A stretch of 63,708 nt of DNA. Source: Wuchereria bancrofti. Lineage: Eukaryota > Nematoda > Chromadorea > Rhabditida > Onchocercidae. The notes under the pieces were generated by a model. That model was not told where the DNA came from and did not search any database. It saw nothing but the letters and a program-made list of their open reading frames with translations. The DNA lies in contig SSBO01000003.1 in assembly GCA_005281725.1 (NCBI GenBank), positions 62,085 through 125,792 of the forward strand. Direction: 5' to 3'. Positions 52,841 to 63,708 of the stretch are shown piece after piece (position 1 is the stretch's first letter; the number at the start of each line of letters is the position of its first letter). Made by a program: the position numbers and the translations under genes.

Positions 52841-55800
52841 ATGAGTAATATATACGTTAATGAGCCAGCAACAAGCGGCAAGGTATGTTCTAAAATTTTC
52901 GAAATTCTTTAACCCGAATAAATAAAGAGAGAAAAACAAAATCATTTTTTCCTTAGGAAATTTTTAGCAATATCATCGTTTGAAATTTTGATGTTATTAA
53001 GAAATGTGTAGAAGAAAAAAGTAATGTAATGAGTCAATTGTGATGATTATAAGTGAGCTAAATAAGCAATAATATGAAGATAGCTTTTGAAATTGTTAAA
53101 CTTTAAAGTATTCACTAAACATTAGACTTTTTTCGCATTTATAATAAAATAAATTTTTGTTAGGTTTGTATGAAAACAACAGTTGGTGACATCGATATTG
53201 AATTATGGTCAAAAGAATGTCCACTAGCATGCCGAAATTTCATTCAGTTATGTATGGAAGGCTACTATAATGGTACAATATTTCATCGAGTAATCCGAGA
53301 TTTTATCGTTCAAGGAGGTGATCCAACTGGTACTGGTGAAGGAGGTGAAAGTATTTACAATGCTTCATTCAAGGTATTTGTACAAAATTAGTCAAATCAT
53401 AAGTTATTGTAAAATTTAAGAATATTTTGTGGAAATCCTCTATATTTATCTGTTTTGATCAAGTATTTTTATTTATGAAAATGAAATCCTGGAAGCACCC
53501 GTTAAATCTTTTTAATTTTTACTCAATTTTTTCATCATAATCTGTGATTTGATTAGCAAATGTTGCAAATTTATGCTTAAATAACACTTCTTTTTCTGCT
53601 TATTTATGTAGGAAGCATTCTTTCAGAATGAATTCCATCAACGATTGAAGTTTAATCGTCGTGGTCTTGTTGGAATGGCCAGTGGAAATGATGGCATGAA
53701 TGGTTCACAGTTTTTTTTCACTTTAAATGCTACACCAGATCTCGACAAAAAACATACACTTTTCGGAAAAGTTATTATTTTTTTTTTTTTTTGTGTACAT
53801 TCAAAAATTTCAAAAAAAAAAAGTTGCATTAAAAAAAGTTACATTCAAAAAAGTTGCATTCAAGCTTTTTTTTAAAAAATAAAATTGTGTATTTCAAAAT
53901 TTAATACTTAGAATTCAGTGAAATTATGAAGAAACAGTTAAAGAAAGACAGTATGGATATTTGCCGTGAAATAAAATGTGAAATATTTTAAATTAAATTA
54001 TAATTTTAAGTTGAAAGTTTAATTCTGTTAATGCATAATATTTATATTAAAGATTGTTGGTAATACACTGTTCAATATGTTACGTTTGGGAGAATGTGAA
54101 ATAGGCGATGATGATAAGCCGCTTACAAAACAAAAAATATTACAAGTGGACATATTGAGTAATCCGTTCAATGATATTATACCACGAGAAAAGAAGAAAG
54201 ATAAAAAGAGGAAGGAGAAAATTCGTGAAAAAAAGGATGTTAAAAAGTGAGTTTTTGTTATAAATGAAATTGTTATGAAAATCAAATTTTTCTTTAGTGA
54301 AATGTCTTTTAAGGAATGAAAATGATTTTATAAGCTTCAATAATTAGACATTAATAAAAAAGTAATAGATAGGGAAAGGATAAAACGAATTTAATAATAT
54401 TGGTAGCGAAGTTTATTTAAAGCTACACGATATTAGAGTATTTTTTTCGTTGCATTGATTTCAAATCATTTTATGTTTTAGTCATAAATAAATAAGCTTA
54501 AAGAAAAAAGCACTGTTCGATAATGGAATAATGCTCAAGTTTAAGAATGACTAAAGAAATCGGTAGTTGCGAAAAACATTTCAAATGCAAAGAAAAGAAA
54601 ATTTAACTTCTGTCTAATTTTTAGTAAATTTTTATACGTTTAAATGTTAAGATAAGTATGACGAAATAAAAAGCAAGAGAAAAATGAACTTTTGCAGTTA
54701 CATATAGATGTGTACCGCAAAATCTTTAAAATATTAAATAATTGGTAATTGCAAATTTCCTTTTTTTTTCGCCTTATCTTGTTTGCATTTTTTGGAAAAT
54801 GTTTGAAATCTAATTTTAGTTTGTTTACTTCTTTATTTCTTTCATTTTGACTTTCATAAATTAAACTATATGATTAATAGTTATTTTTAGGAATCTAACA
54901 CTTCTTTCATTTGGTGATGAAGCCGAAGAAGATGAAATAGAATTGAAGGAAGCGAATGAGGTTTGTTATTTCTCAGTATTAATTAGTTAATTAAAACAGG
55001 ATTTGAACCAATTTTCGCTTCTTTATTTATCACTTTCGAGTTTGATAGGGTATTGATTATTGATATTTGTTGAAATGATAAAGTAAATGATTTTTTATTG
55101 TACCTTGCGATTTGTATCATCGTACTATACTCTTAAGTACTAATGCAAGTTTAAATCCAGAATAGTATGATCCATATTTCTGTATTATGAAAATGTCTTC
55201 GTGATTCTTAATATCCGGTTTAACATCTGTCATTCGGGTTTCGAAATCCTATTCGAAATTGTTTGGTTGGTTAGCTGCAATATATTAATGATATTGTTAT
55301 AAGTTAAAGGAAATAAATTTACTAAATATTATTAGAATATTACTAACATTATTAGTAGTAAGCTTTAAAATTAGAATACGAATAAATTTTCAAATTTATT
55401 AGAAGAATGGAAAGAAATTGATAATTATGTATGATGGCGTTAATCAAGTAAATCAAATAAACCAAACAAAATATTGGAAGAGATGAACAGATGTTTTGTG
55501 TTTTAATTCTACTTTTTTATAAATTTATTGATTTTTATTTTATATTACGTCTGAAATTAATTCAACTATGCAAGAATTGATTATATTATCGCATTTTTGA
55601 TTTTGTATGCTCATTTTTAAATTGTATAATACAACGATATCGTTATATTCATATCTCTTGAATGTTACAAATTTCATGCAAATTGCATTTTCTGAATGTT
55701 GCTAATTTTTTTTCAGAAATTAAAATGTAAAAGTAAAAGTGCACATGATATATTAACTGATGAAACGCTCAGTAAAGAATTAGCTGTTCCAATGGAAGAA

Positions 55801-57292
55801 CTTATCGATTCATCAGGTGTACGTTAAATCTATTATTGTTTTTTCATTTTTGATATATTTTTATCTTCATTATATAAAAAAAAAAGAATAGTAATTGTAT
55901 ATATTTTTTTCTTTTCTTTGTTTCTTTTCTTTTTTTTAAATTTAGACATCGAATATCGAAGATACGGAAGAAAGAGAAGCACGAATGGAACGAATTAGGG
56001 AAAAACTAAGAAAACGTAAACGTAAAGCTATTGATAATGATCAAAACGATGAGGAAGAAGATTTTGAAGAAATGATCAAGCAAGAGATGAATGATCGTCA
56101 AAAGGAGGAACTGTTAGTTAAATTTTTCCCACAATTTTTAACGATATAATTTCTGATCTATGATAGACAAAGCAACATAGATTCTATTTAATTTGTTATT
56201 TTCTTATAGTAACATTAACTATTTCAATTAATTTCAGTGAAAAAATCACTGCAGAAGTAAAATTAGTGCAGAAAGATTTGAAAGCAATGCTCAAGCCAAA
56301 ACAAGAAAAAGAAGAAATAGAAGGTTATCAAATTTTATTTAACATATTATTTTCCATAGATTATTTGTTATTTTCATAACTTTTCGCAATTTTTATTCGA
56401 TATTTTAAAGTGTAGACATTAAGTTATCACTTTCTTCGAGTTCCAAACGAAATTAATAGATGAATTAACAAATTTTAATGCTTTTTTTTAAACAAATCTC
56501 AATCATAAATGAATGTTAAAAAAGAGAATGAAAGTGGGAATTTTAGTTCTAGTAAGATTTTATTCGCTAAAGCTGTTTTTTTTTTTAAGAAGAAAAGCTA
56601 CTAACAGAGGCGACAAAGAAACATCTCGAAATGAAACAAAAATTTAGAGAAAATGCAAAAGTTAAGCTCAAATCGAAGGATCCACGACGACAAGAGGAGG
56701 CAAGAAATTCTTAACATCTCTGGAAAACCTTTAAATTATGTAAACAAAATGATCGGGATTTTATTTTACGAAATTATTTTCAGACTATGTCGATGCTTGA
56801 AAAGATTTTGGCAGAACACGAAGGTATGAAGTCAGTTATTCCTGTAAAAGTACGGCAGGAGGAAGAGAAAAAAGAAGAGCCTGAAGTTTCAATTGGGAAG
56901 CTTAATTACGATAATGAAGTAGATTTAGATACAGCAGAAATGTAAGTTGTTAATAATAAAAAAAAGCATCGAGAACATTACAAACACGTCCGAGAAATCT
57001 GGTTGTTTAGTGATTGTATTCGTTGGTGAAAAGATTTAAATGAATAAAAACTAATTTTAGCTAATGAAATTTTTTCTAAATTTAAAAATTTATATTCAGT
57101 TAATTTATATCAAATGCTACTTATGATGATAATGAATTTTGTTTAAGCTTGGTACATAAGTTTGTGGCACCTGAAGAAGATAACAAAGTAAGCAAAGCGA
57201 AGGATGCAAATTTACGAGAAGAAAGTGAAGATTGGTATGATATTACGGATCCGCGGAATAAAATAAATCAACGGAGGAGAGGAGTCTTGTAG
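52841..57292 (+). CDS. cyn-16: Spliceosome-associated cyclophilin CWC27
   Basis: Eleven exons: 52841-52882, 53164-53373, 53627-53770, 54053-54246, 54891-54960, 55717-55818, 55946-56112, 56238-56323, 56590-56699, 56784-56941, 57148-57292. They give 475 aa (human 472). MSNIYVNEPATSGKV opens a cyclophilin domain (to about residue 165) with IFHRVIRDFIVQGGDPTGTG and NGSQFFFTLNATPDL. LLSFGDEAEEDE and KSKSAHDIL follow, then a long charged coiled-coil region. It ends with a C-terminal DITDPRNKINQRRR, matching the conserved CWC27 tail. CWC27 associates with CWC22 in the activated spliceosome. Catalytic Arg56, Phe61 and Gln112 are kept but the position of CypA Trp121 is Asp122, so isomerase activity is probably lost, as in human CWC27. 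The intron after 56699 starts GC (GCAAGA) instead of GT. Confidence 0.96.
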
Positions 57293-59360
57293 TATATATG
57301 AAAATGTTGTAAACATGAATTTTTTGATTCAAATGTTTGTTTATGTGATTTATTATGATAAATTTTTCCCTTTTTTTTATGTCTTCTTTTACAACTTTTA
57401 TTGATGTTAAACAATTGCAGGCTGATAAGAGGAATTCTGATTTCATAATTCATATTGTCATGTTTTACAATAAACTTATCTTTTATTCCATTTATTGTAA
57501 TTATTAAAAATCACAAAAAAATAGTAATTGTAAATGTTTTAAAAGGCATTAAAATGATGAAATATGCAAATTCAGTCAAAAATATTAGGAAAATGATGCA
57601 TGATAATGTGCACAGAAATGGATAAAATGAAAAATATTATTTATGGTTGATAAAAATTGATGCAAAAAATTTCATAATTAAAATATCGAATCACAGTAAA
57701 ACATATTTATGTAGAAAAAAAAATTATAAACTGATGAAAGAAGGGAAAATTTTTGCTTCAATTTCACAAATAAAAAATAACTTTATCATATACAACAGGG
57801 AAATTTTTCTTTTATCACAGAAAAATATAATTCTTTTATACAATATGCCACTCTTCTTTGTCTTTTCTTTCTTTTTTGTCTAAACATTTCTTTGATTTAA
57901 CAAGAAAATGAATTATTTTTTTAGGAAAAAATAGATTAAAGTTTTATCCCTTTTATTTCATTAACTTCATATTTTAACAATAGCAAATTGTCCCTTCCTT
58001 TTTTTAATTAATTTAAAATTTACTTTCATCCTTCTTGCATATGTTGTTTAATGCATTCATTTTGTTAAATTTTTTCTTTCATTATTTCATTCGCACTTTT
58101 TTTCCTCTTTTTTCTCTATTTTCTTTTCTCGAATAAAAATGTAATTTGATTAAAAAGTTTGTCCTTCTTTAACAATGATTAATTAATTTGAATAGTGATG
58201 ATAAAAATGATAATGTAACAAGTGATAAAATGTGATAGAAAAATTAAGGACTAGAAGAATATAATCAAAGCAAAACATCATTAAAAAAAAAAGTCGAGAA
58301 AAAAAATGGGAAAGAAAACATATATTTTGATATTAATTAGTAAATAATATTAGGTAGAAAATATAATATCATAAATACACACTTCTTTTCACCTAAAATA
58401 ATTCTTTAGTCCTCTACTTTAGTCTTTTTTTTTTAACTTTTAATTTTTAATTTAACTTTTAAATTTTAATTATATTTAGCAATAAGAGAAAAGCTTTCCT
58501 CCTAAATAAAAAAGTAATTATTGATTAGTGAAAAAATAAATAAGTAATTAAGCAATGATTGATGAAGAGAAAAAGCTGTAAGAAATTAAATGTATATACA
58601 TATGCTTGCTTATGCTAATCAATTGATCAGTATTATTAAATGAGTATTAATCAAAATATTTTTTACAAAAAAAAAAAAAAAATGCGAGAAAAATTTGATA
58701 TTATTTTCTTTACAAAAAAAAAAAGAAAAAACAATCACATTCGTACATTAATAAGATATTTACAGCAATGTGTTAATAACTGCTTGCCACCATTTGATAT
58801 TGTCGATGAATTTTCCCTTAAATAAATAAATTACTTAATTAATTAATAACCGATAATTAATGATAATTAAATAATGATAATAATAAATTTGATGAGATTT
58901 TTTTCTTCTTTTCGAAAAAAAGATTGATACATTAAATAAGTAATATAAATGCAAATAAATAAGTAATTAGTAAAAAATTAATTACTAATTTGTAATAAAA
59001 ACAAATAATTGGTAAAAAATTAATTACTAACTTATAGTAAATTAATTACTAATTTATTCATTTATTTGCAAAATAACAAAATAAATTAATTAGCATAGAA
59101 AACGGAGAAGTGAAAATAAAATCTTATGCTATAAAGATAGTTTTTCCTTTGATCGATAAATTTTGCTATGAAATTAATTTATTGATGAAATTAAGTAATA
59201 GAATGTAAATTAAAGTAATGTAACTTTTTAAATGAAATATAGATTAAACATTAATTTGATAAGTGTAATATAAATAAAATTTTGACTTTTTAGTCAAATT
59301 TTAGTCAAATAAAATTTAGTCAAATAAAATGTATGGAATTTTTCTTTTTTTTTTTTTTTT
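57293..59360. other. Convergent intergenic region, CWC27 / hillarin-like
   Basis: 2.1 kb, extremely AT-rich, with both 3' UTRs. No coding content or named repeat was seen. Confidence 0.65.
57469..57474 (+). promoter_or_regulatory. Candidate poly(A) signal of CWC27
   Basis: AATAAA 177 nt after the stop codon. Confidence 0.5.
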
Positions 59361-61090
59361 TCACCTTGTGTAAATATCAAGACCGTATTGTCCATCTTCA
59401 TAAAAGTCAACTTGAATCCTGACAATGTCACCACGGATTAATGTTTGACAATGACCTTGAAGATTACGATCATCCACTCTGTTCTTATGCAATGATGCTA
59501 CAAATTCTGCCAGCGGTTTCACCATTCTTAATAATAACATTATTATTATTATTATTATTATTGCTATTATTATTATTTATTATTACTATTATTAGTATTG
59601 GTATTATAATCATTATTTATAAGATTGCATCAACAATAATGTTTAAAATAGTAACAGTAAATAATAATAACAATAGTTAATGATAATTAATAATAACATA
59701 ATAAATAAAAATAATGATAATGATAAATAGTAATAACAACGACAATAATAATAATAAAAGATTTTTGATATGCATGAAATTTGAAATATTACTTAAATAT
59801 TTCACTAATTTTTCAAATTTCCAATTATTCCATCTTCCTTTTTTCGAATGCAAAAAATTCAACTTCTTGTCATTCCTTTTTTTTTTTTTCACAAATTCAA
59901 CTTCATTTTTTTTTTTGTCATTTTTAACATCAAATGAAATTCCTTTCTAAATGGAACCATTTTTATCGTCTCAAATTTTGCATTAATTTAAGAAAAATCT
60001 ATATATTTTTTTAAAAAATAAAAGAAAAAATAATTTTAACCTAAAATTAATTTCAAGTATTCGACCACAATTAATAATTGCATCTTCATGTGTTAATGGT
60101 ATTAAACCAAATAAGCGATATGCTTTTGCTGGACCCCATTCACCGCTTGCGCATTCAGGTAATGGTACCATAATTACATTCAATTTCTCACAAATAATCT
60201 GCAAATTTTAATTAATTATTTACAAGGAAAAAAAATGTATTATGATATGATTATTGATTACTTATATGATATGATTATTGATTATTTATAGGATATGATT
60301 ATTGATTATTTATATGATATGATTATTGATTATTTATATGATATGATTATTGATTATTTATATGATATGATTATTGATTATTTATATGATATGATTATTG
60401 ATTATTTATAAGATATGATTATTGATTACTTATATGATATGATTATTGATTATTTATATGATATGATTATTGATTATTTATGAGATATGATTATTGATTA
60501 TTTATATGATATGATTATTGATTATTTATAAGATATGATTATTGATTATTTATATGATATGATTATTGATTATTTATATGATATGATTATTGATTATTTA
60601 TGAGATATGATTGTTGATTATTTATATGATATGATTATTGATTATTTATGTGATATGATTACTTGTGTTATATTATCAGAATGAATTTTTTTTTCTTTTT
60701 CTTTTAATTCTTCTTTTTTTCAATAATTAGAAATTATTTTTGACTATAATAAAATTATAAGTCAAATTATAGCATCATTAATTATTATACGTTAATTTAT
60801 ACAAAGTTGGAAATTTTATAAATAATATTGCTAATAATTATTAAATAATAATTTAAAAAACAAAACAAAAAACAAAAAACAAATAGAAACGAAGAATTGA
60901 TTGAGAAATTTGTAAACGAATCAAAAATGAATGTGTATTGTTTACTAATAAGCAAAATGAAATAAAATAAATTATTGACAACTAGTCTATAATATTATGA
61001 AGTCTTAAAATAATAAATGCAATTAAAAATTTTGTCATTTAATTTTTAATAATAATAGTAATTAAATAACAGTAATGATAATAATTGACA

Positions 61091-61133
<43 letters not shown>

Positions 61134-62455
61134 TAATAGCGATAATTAATAATAACAAAAATAACAATAATAATAAATAATAACAGTAATAATAATAAAT
61201 TAACCTTAAATTTGCAAATACTCTTAAATTTAATCGGTTGACCGGTCAAATAATGTCCAGGTGACACAGCATTTGCAAAAATATCCAGCAGTAATGACCG
61301 TGTCGATGGACAATGTACACGAAATATAGCTGAGTCACCGATAACGGATTGCATAACGAAACGTTTCAAATTATAACCATTCATTTCAACATCATCACAA
61401 TCAAAAAATCTATCAAAGAAAGAAAAAAAAATTATATTTTTAATACAATATGATCAGTTTTTATCGATTGATCAATCGACTGATTGATTGATTGATTTTT
61501 TTTATTTCGTTTCTTCTTTTTTTTCTTTAATTATTGCAAATATTCTACAATTCTATAAAATTTTCCGCATGACAAATTTTTATTTCAGCTTATAATTATC
61601 ATATCAGTTAGTTATTAGTAACGCAAATGAAATAAATTAATTAGTTTTAAAAAATGAAGAATAATTTAAAATTTAAATACTTTTCCCTCTTTCTTTTCAA
61701 ATTAATTTGATTTTTTCTTTTTTTCTTTTTTTTTTATTCCTCTTAATTTCACTATATCGTTGACTCAGTAAATAAAAGTTTTTTTTTTTAGCTAAGATAA
61801 ATTTTTATTTACCATAGTTTATGAATTTTCATTGCAAATAACTTGATTTCTACATATTTATCTATCTATTTATCTAATCTATTTGTCTAATTATCTATCT
61901 AATCTATCTATTTGTCACCAATGTCAAATTCTTAACTGAATTTTAATTTCGTTAAAAAAAATTTTTTTTTGTCAACTAAAAAAAAAATTTTTAACCTAAG
62001 ATTATAGTGAAATATCAACGAATTTAGAGCTTCATTTGACATGGTAATTGAAATTGTTGCTGCACCACTTCGATCTGCCTGAAAAAAAAAAACAAACTTT
62101 ATTTAATTTTTAATTGATTAACTATTTCTCAATCATTTTCCTCACTTTCACTTTGATAATAAATGATACATAAAACGTAATTGTAATTTATTTTTCTAAA
62201 GAAAATATTTTTTTTTAAAAACTTTTCACTTTTAAATTATCAAATTTTTTTTTTTAAACCTAATCGAAGGTTTTTTTTAATTACTGCATAAATTTTTACC
62301 TTAACAACAGCTTGTAATTTAGTATCAGTAAAACTTAGACCATAACGAAAGAAAAGTGAGCGTACAAACGGTAACGCTTCAAATTGTTGTAGTGTTATGG
62401 GATTTTTTAATAGTTGCCATTCAGATTCTTGCGGGAAAAATTCATAAATAAATTC
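59361..62455 (-). CDS. ltd-1: Hillarin / LTD-1 / KY-like protein, C-terminal part
   Basis: Five last exons in transcript order: 62455-62300, 62078-61996, 61409-61205, 60198-60041, 59526-59361. They cover about 255 codons and end in TGA at 59361-59363. They encode the repeated beta-sandwich region found after the transglutaminase-like domain in hillarin, LTD-1 and kyphoscoliosis peptidase. Matches are EFFPQESEWQLLKNPITL, FEALPFVRSLFFRYGL, NLKRFVMQSVIGDSAIFRVH, LLLDIFANAV, ECASGEWGPAKAYRLFGLIP, LAEFVASLHKNRVDDRNL and the terminal QYGLDIYTR. The LIM and transglutaminase-like domains, if present, would lie 5' of this, beyond base 63708. C. elegans LTD-1 is an epidermal LIM/transglutaminase-like protein, and KY acts in muscle. 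Function here is inferred from family only. Two introns hold long simple repeats. Confidence 0.88.
59540..59760. repeat. (ATT)n-rich microsatellite stretch
   Basis: ATT/AAT/AATG triplet-rich sequence in the last intron of the hillarin-like gene. Confidence 0.75.
60243..60665. repeat. 24-bp tandem repeat array, about 17-18 copies
   Basis: Unit ATATGATTATTGATTATTT plus ATATG, about 24 bp. Variation is nearly confined to one position (ATATGAT, AGATAT, GGATAT and a few C/G changes). The array fills much of the 1-kb intron between 60199 and 61204 of the hillarin-like gene. Confidence 0.95.
61096..61200. repeat. (AAT)n microsatellite
   Basis: At least 11 uninterrupted AAT triplets followed by interrupted copies, in the same intron, just downstream of the exon at 61205-61409 in transcript order. 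Confidence 0.85.
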
Positions 62456-63708
62456 CTGAAATAATTATTTCAATAATTTCATTTTGATTAATTATAAAAT
62501 ATCTAATTAATTTTGCAGTATATGTGCATATAATGACATAATGTGATATTATTATTATTATTTAAATTTGTAATTTTACATTTTATACGGCTATAAGTGA
62601 TTAGTTATTCAAAAAAAAAAAAAGTTTCAATAATCAACAAAAATTGCTTATTCAACAATAAAAATTTACATTCAATAATAAATTCATCAAATAGTAAAAA
62701 TAAATTTCCAATCAAAATGAAAAATAAAAAAAAAAGAAGAGAAAACTGTTTTATTAAATCATTTACAAAAATAACAAAATAAACTATAAAAAAATCCAAA
62801 AAAAAAAAAATTACAGAAAATTAAATTAAACAAAATTATAAAAAATTTTTACTCAATCATGAAATTATAATGTTGTATGTAATAAGTTGAAGAAAAATTT
62901 TACGAAACTCAGAAAGAATGAAACACACTGAGAATTTCTTATAAACTAAAACTTTATAAAAATAAAAATGAATTAAGAAAAAAAAGTTTTTCTTTTTTGT
63001 TGAAAAAATTGATGTTGCTTTTTAATTAAATGGTAAGAGGAAAAGAATTTCAAAAAAAAAAAAAATAAAATAAAAAATGAAAATATTTAAATTATTTCCC
63101 TCTCCTTTTTTCTTTTCCTACAATTTTTTTTTTTTTTTTTTGAAGTTAGTAGAAATATTATATACAAAGAATGAGAGGAAAAAAGAAATAAAATTTTTGT
63201 CAACTTCGGTTAGCATCAAAAAAAAAAAATTACATTATTTTTTTCACAACAAATAAAAGAAAATTCTTGTAGTACAGAGCATTAAAAAAGAAAAAAAACA
63301 ATGAAAAGAAGATCGATAAGGTCATCTCATTTGTAAGTAAGTTAAGAAATTTGAAAAAAAAAATCTTTTCAAAAAAAAAAAAAAGAAAGTGAAACAAAAT
63401 TTTTCGTTCCGATAAATTTCAAATGATTTTTCTAATATATCATCATGTCCTTGAAGATAAAATATTTTAAATATTTTTTTTAAAAATTTTTTTTTGCCTT
63501 ATATTTAAATTATATTCATTTGGCAAACTTTAAAAAGAAAATAACTATTTCTATTCACAATTTACTTTCTTGTTTAAAAAATTTTTATAATCAATAATAC
63601 AAAAACAGATAATTATACTATTAAATTAGGTAAGAATGTTTTCATTTTTTTTTAAACAAATTATTTTTTACAAAAATATAATTTATGAAAACAAAAAAAA
63701 AAAAAAAA
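62456..63708. other. AT-rich sequence, probably an intron of the hillarin-like gene
   Basis: Lies upstream of the first visible hillarin-like exon on the minus strand, which starts mid-protein. It is therefore most likely intron. I found no further exon up to the window end. Confidence 0.55.

Overview
The window is a piece of nuclear genome from a nematode, most likely a parasitic clade III (filarial/spirurid-type) species. The DNA is very AT-rich, and the genes are split into many short exons with 100-1000 bp introns. Introns start mostly with GT and end in TTTCAG-like acceptors. Several first exons begin a few bases after an isolated TTTYAG, as expected for spliced-leader trans-splicing. 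One gene encodes a major sperm protein (MSP) domain protein, a family typical of nematodes. The species is inferred only at this level. The exon models were stitched by hand from reading-frame phase and family similarity.

Layout, left to right. 1-6851 holds no gene. It is AT-rich DNA with a CCACCCACTCATTC-type minisatellite (about 3815-4320) and an 82-bp tandem array (5979-6410). Next come a CLIC/EXC-4-like protein (+, 6856-9595) and translation initiation factor eIF3 subunit e (+, 12274-15909). On the minus strand lie a divergent BTB-BACK protein (17146-23854) and Golgi tethering subunit COG8 (24717-29646). SWT1, a WW + PIN endoribonuclease-type protein, follows (+, 30509-35620). After it is an empty AT-rich stretch and a decayed RTE-type non-LTR retrotransposon (about 38381-40530). 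Then come an MSP-domain protein (-, 40688-41710), cytosolic cysteinyl-tRNA synthetase (+, 43783-48285), triosephosphate isomerase (+, 50190-52031) and the spliceosomal cyclophilin CWC27 (+, 52841-57292). The last gene is the C-terminal part of a hillarin/LTD-1/KY-like protein (-, 59361-62455). Its 5' exons would lie beyond the right edge.

The genes are mostly conserved housekeeping functions: translation, Golgi trafficking, mRNA surveillance and splicing, and glycolysis. They do not form an evident pathway or operon. I see no CRISPR, toxin, viral or secondary-metabolism cluster, and no coherent undescribed system.

The most useful oddities are these: a 1.2-kb near-perfect duplication joined by a single N inside the BTB gene, probably an assembly artefact; a run of short phase-1 exons giving that protein alternative tails; a 190-bp duplication carrying part of one of its exons; a 28-bp repeat whose every unit starts GT and ends TTTCAG; the 82-bp array with long alternating purine-pyrimidine tracts; a GC-AG intron and a lost catalytic Trp in CWC27; and a strong upstream acceptor in TPI that would truncate the enzyme.
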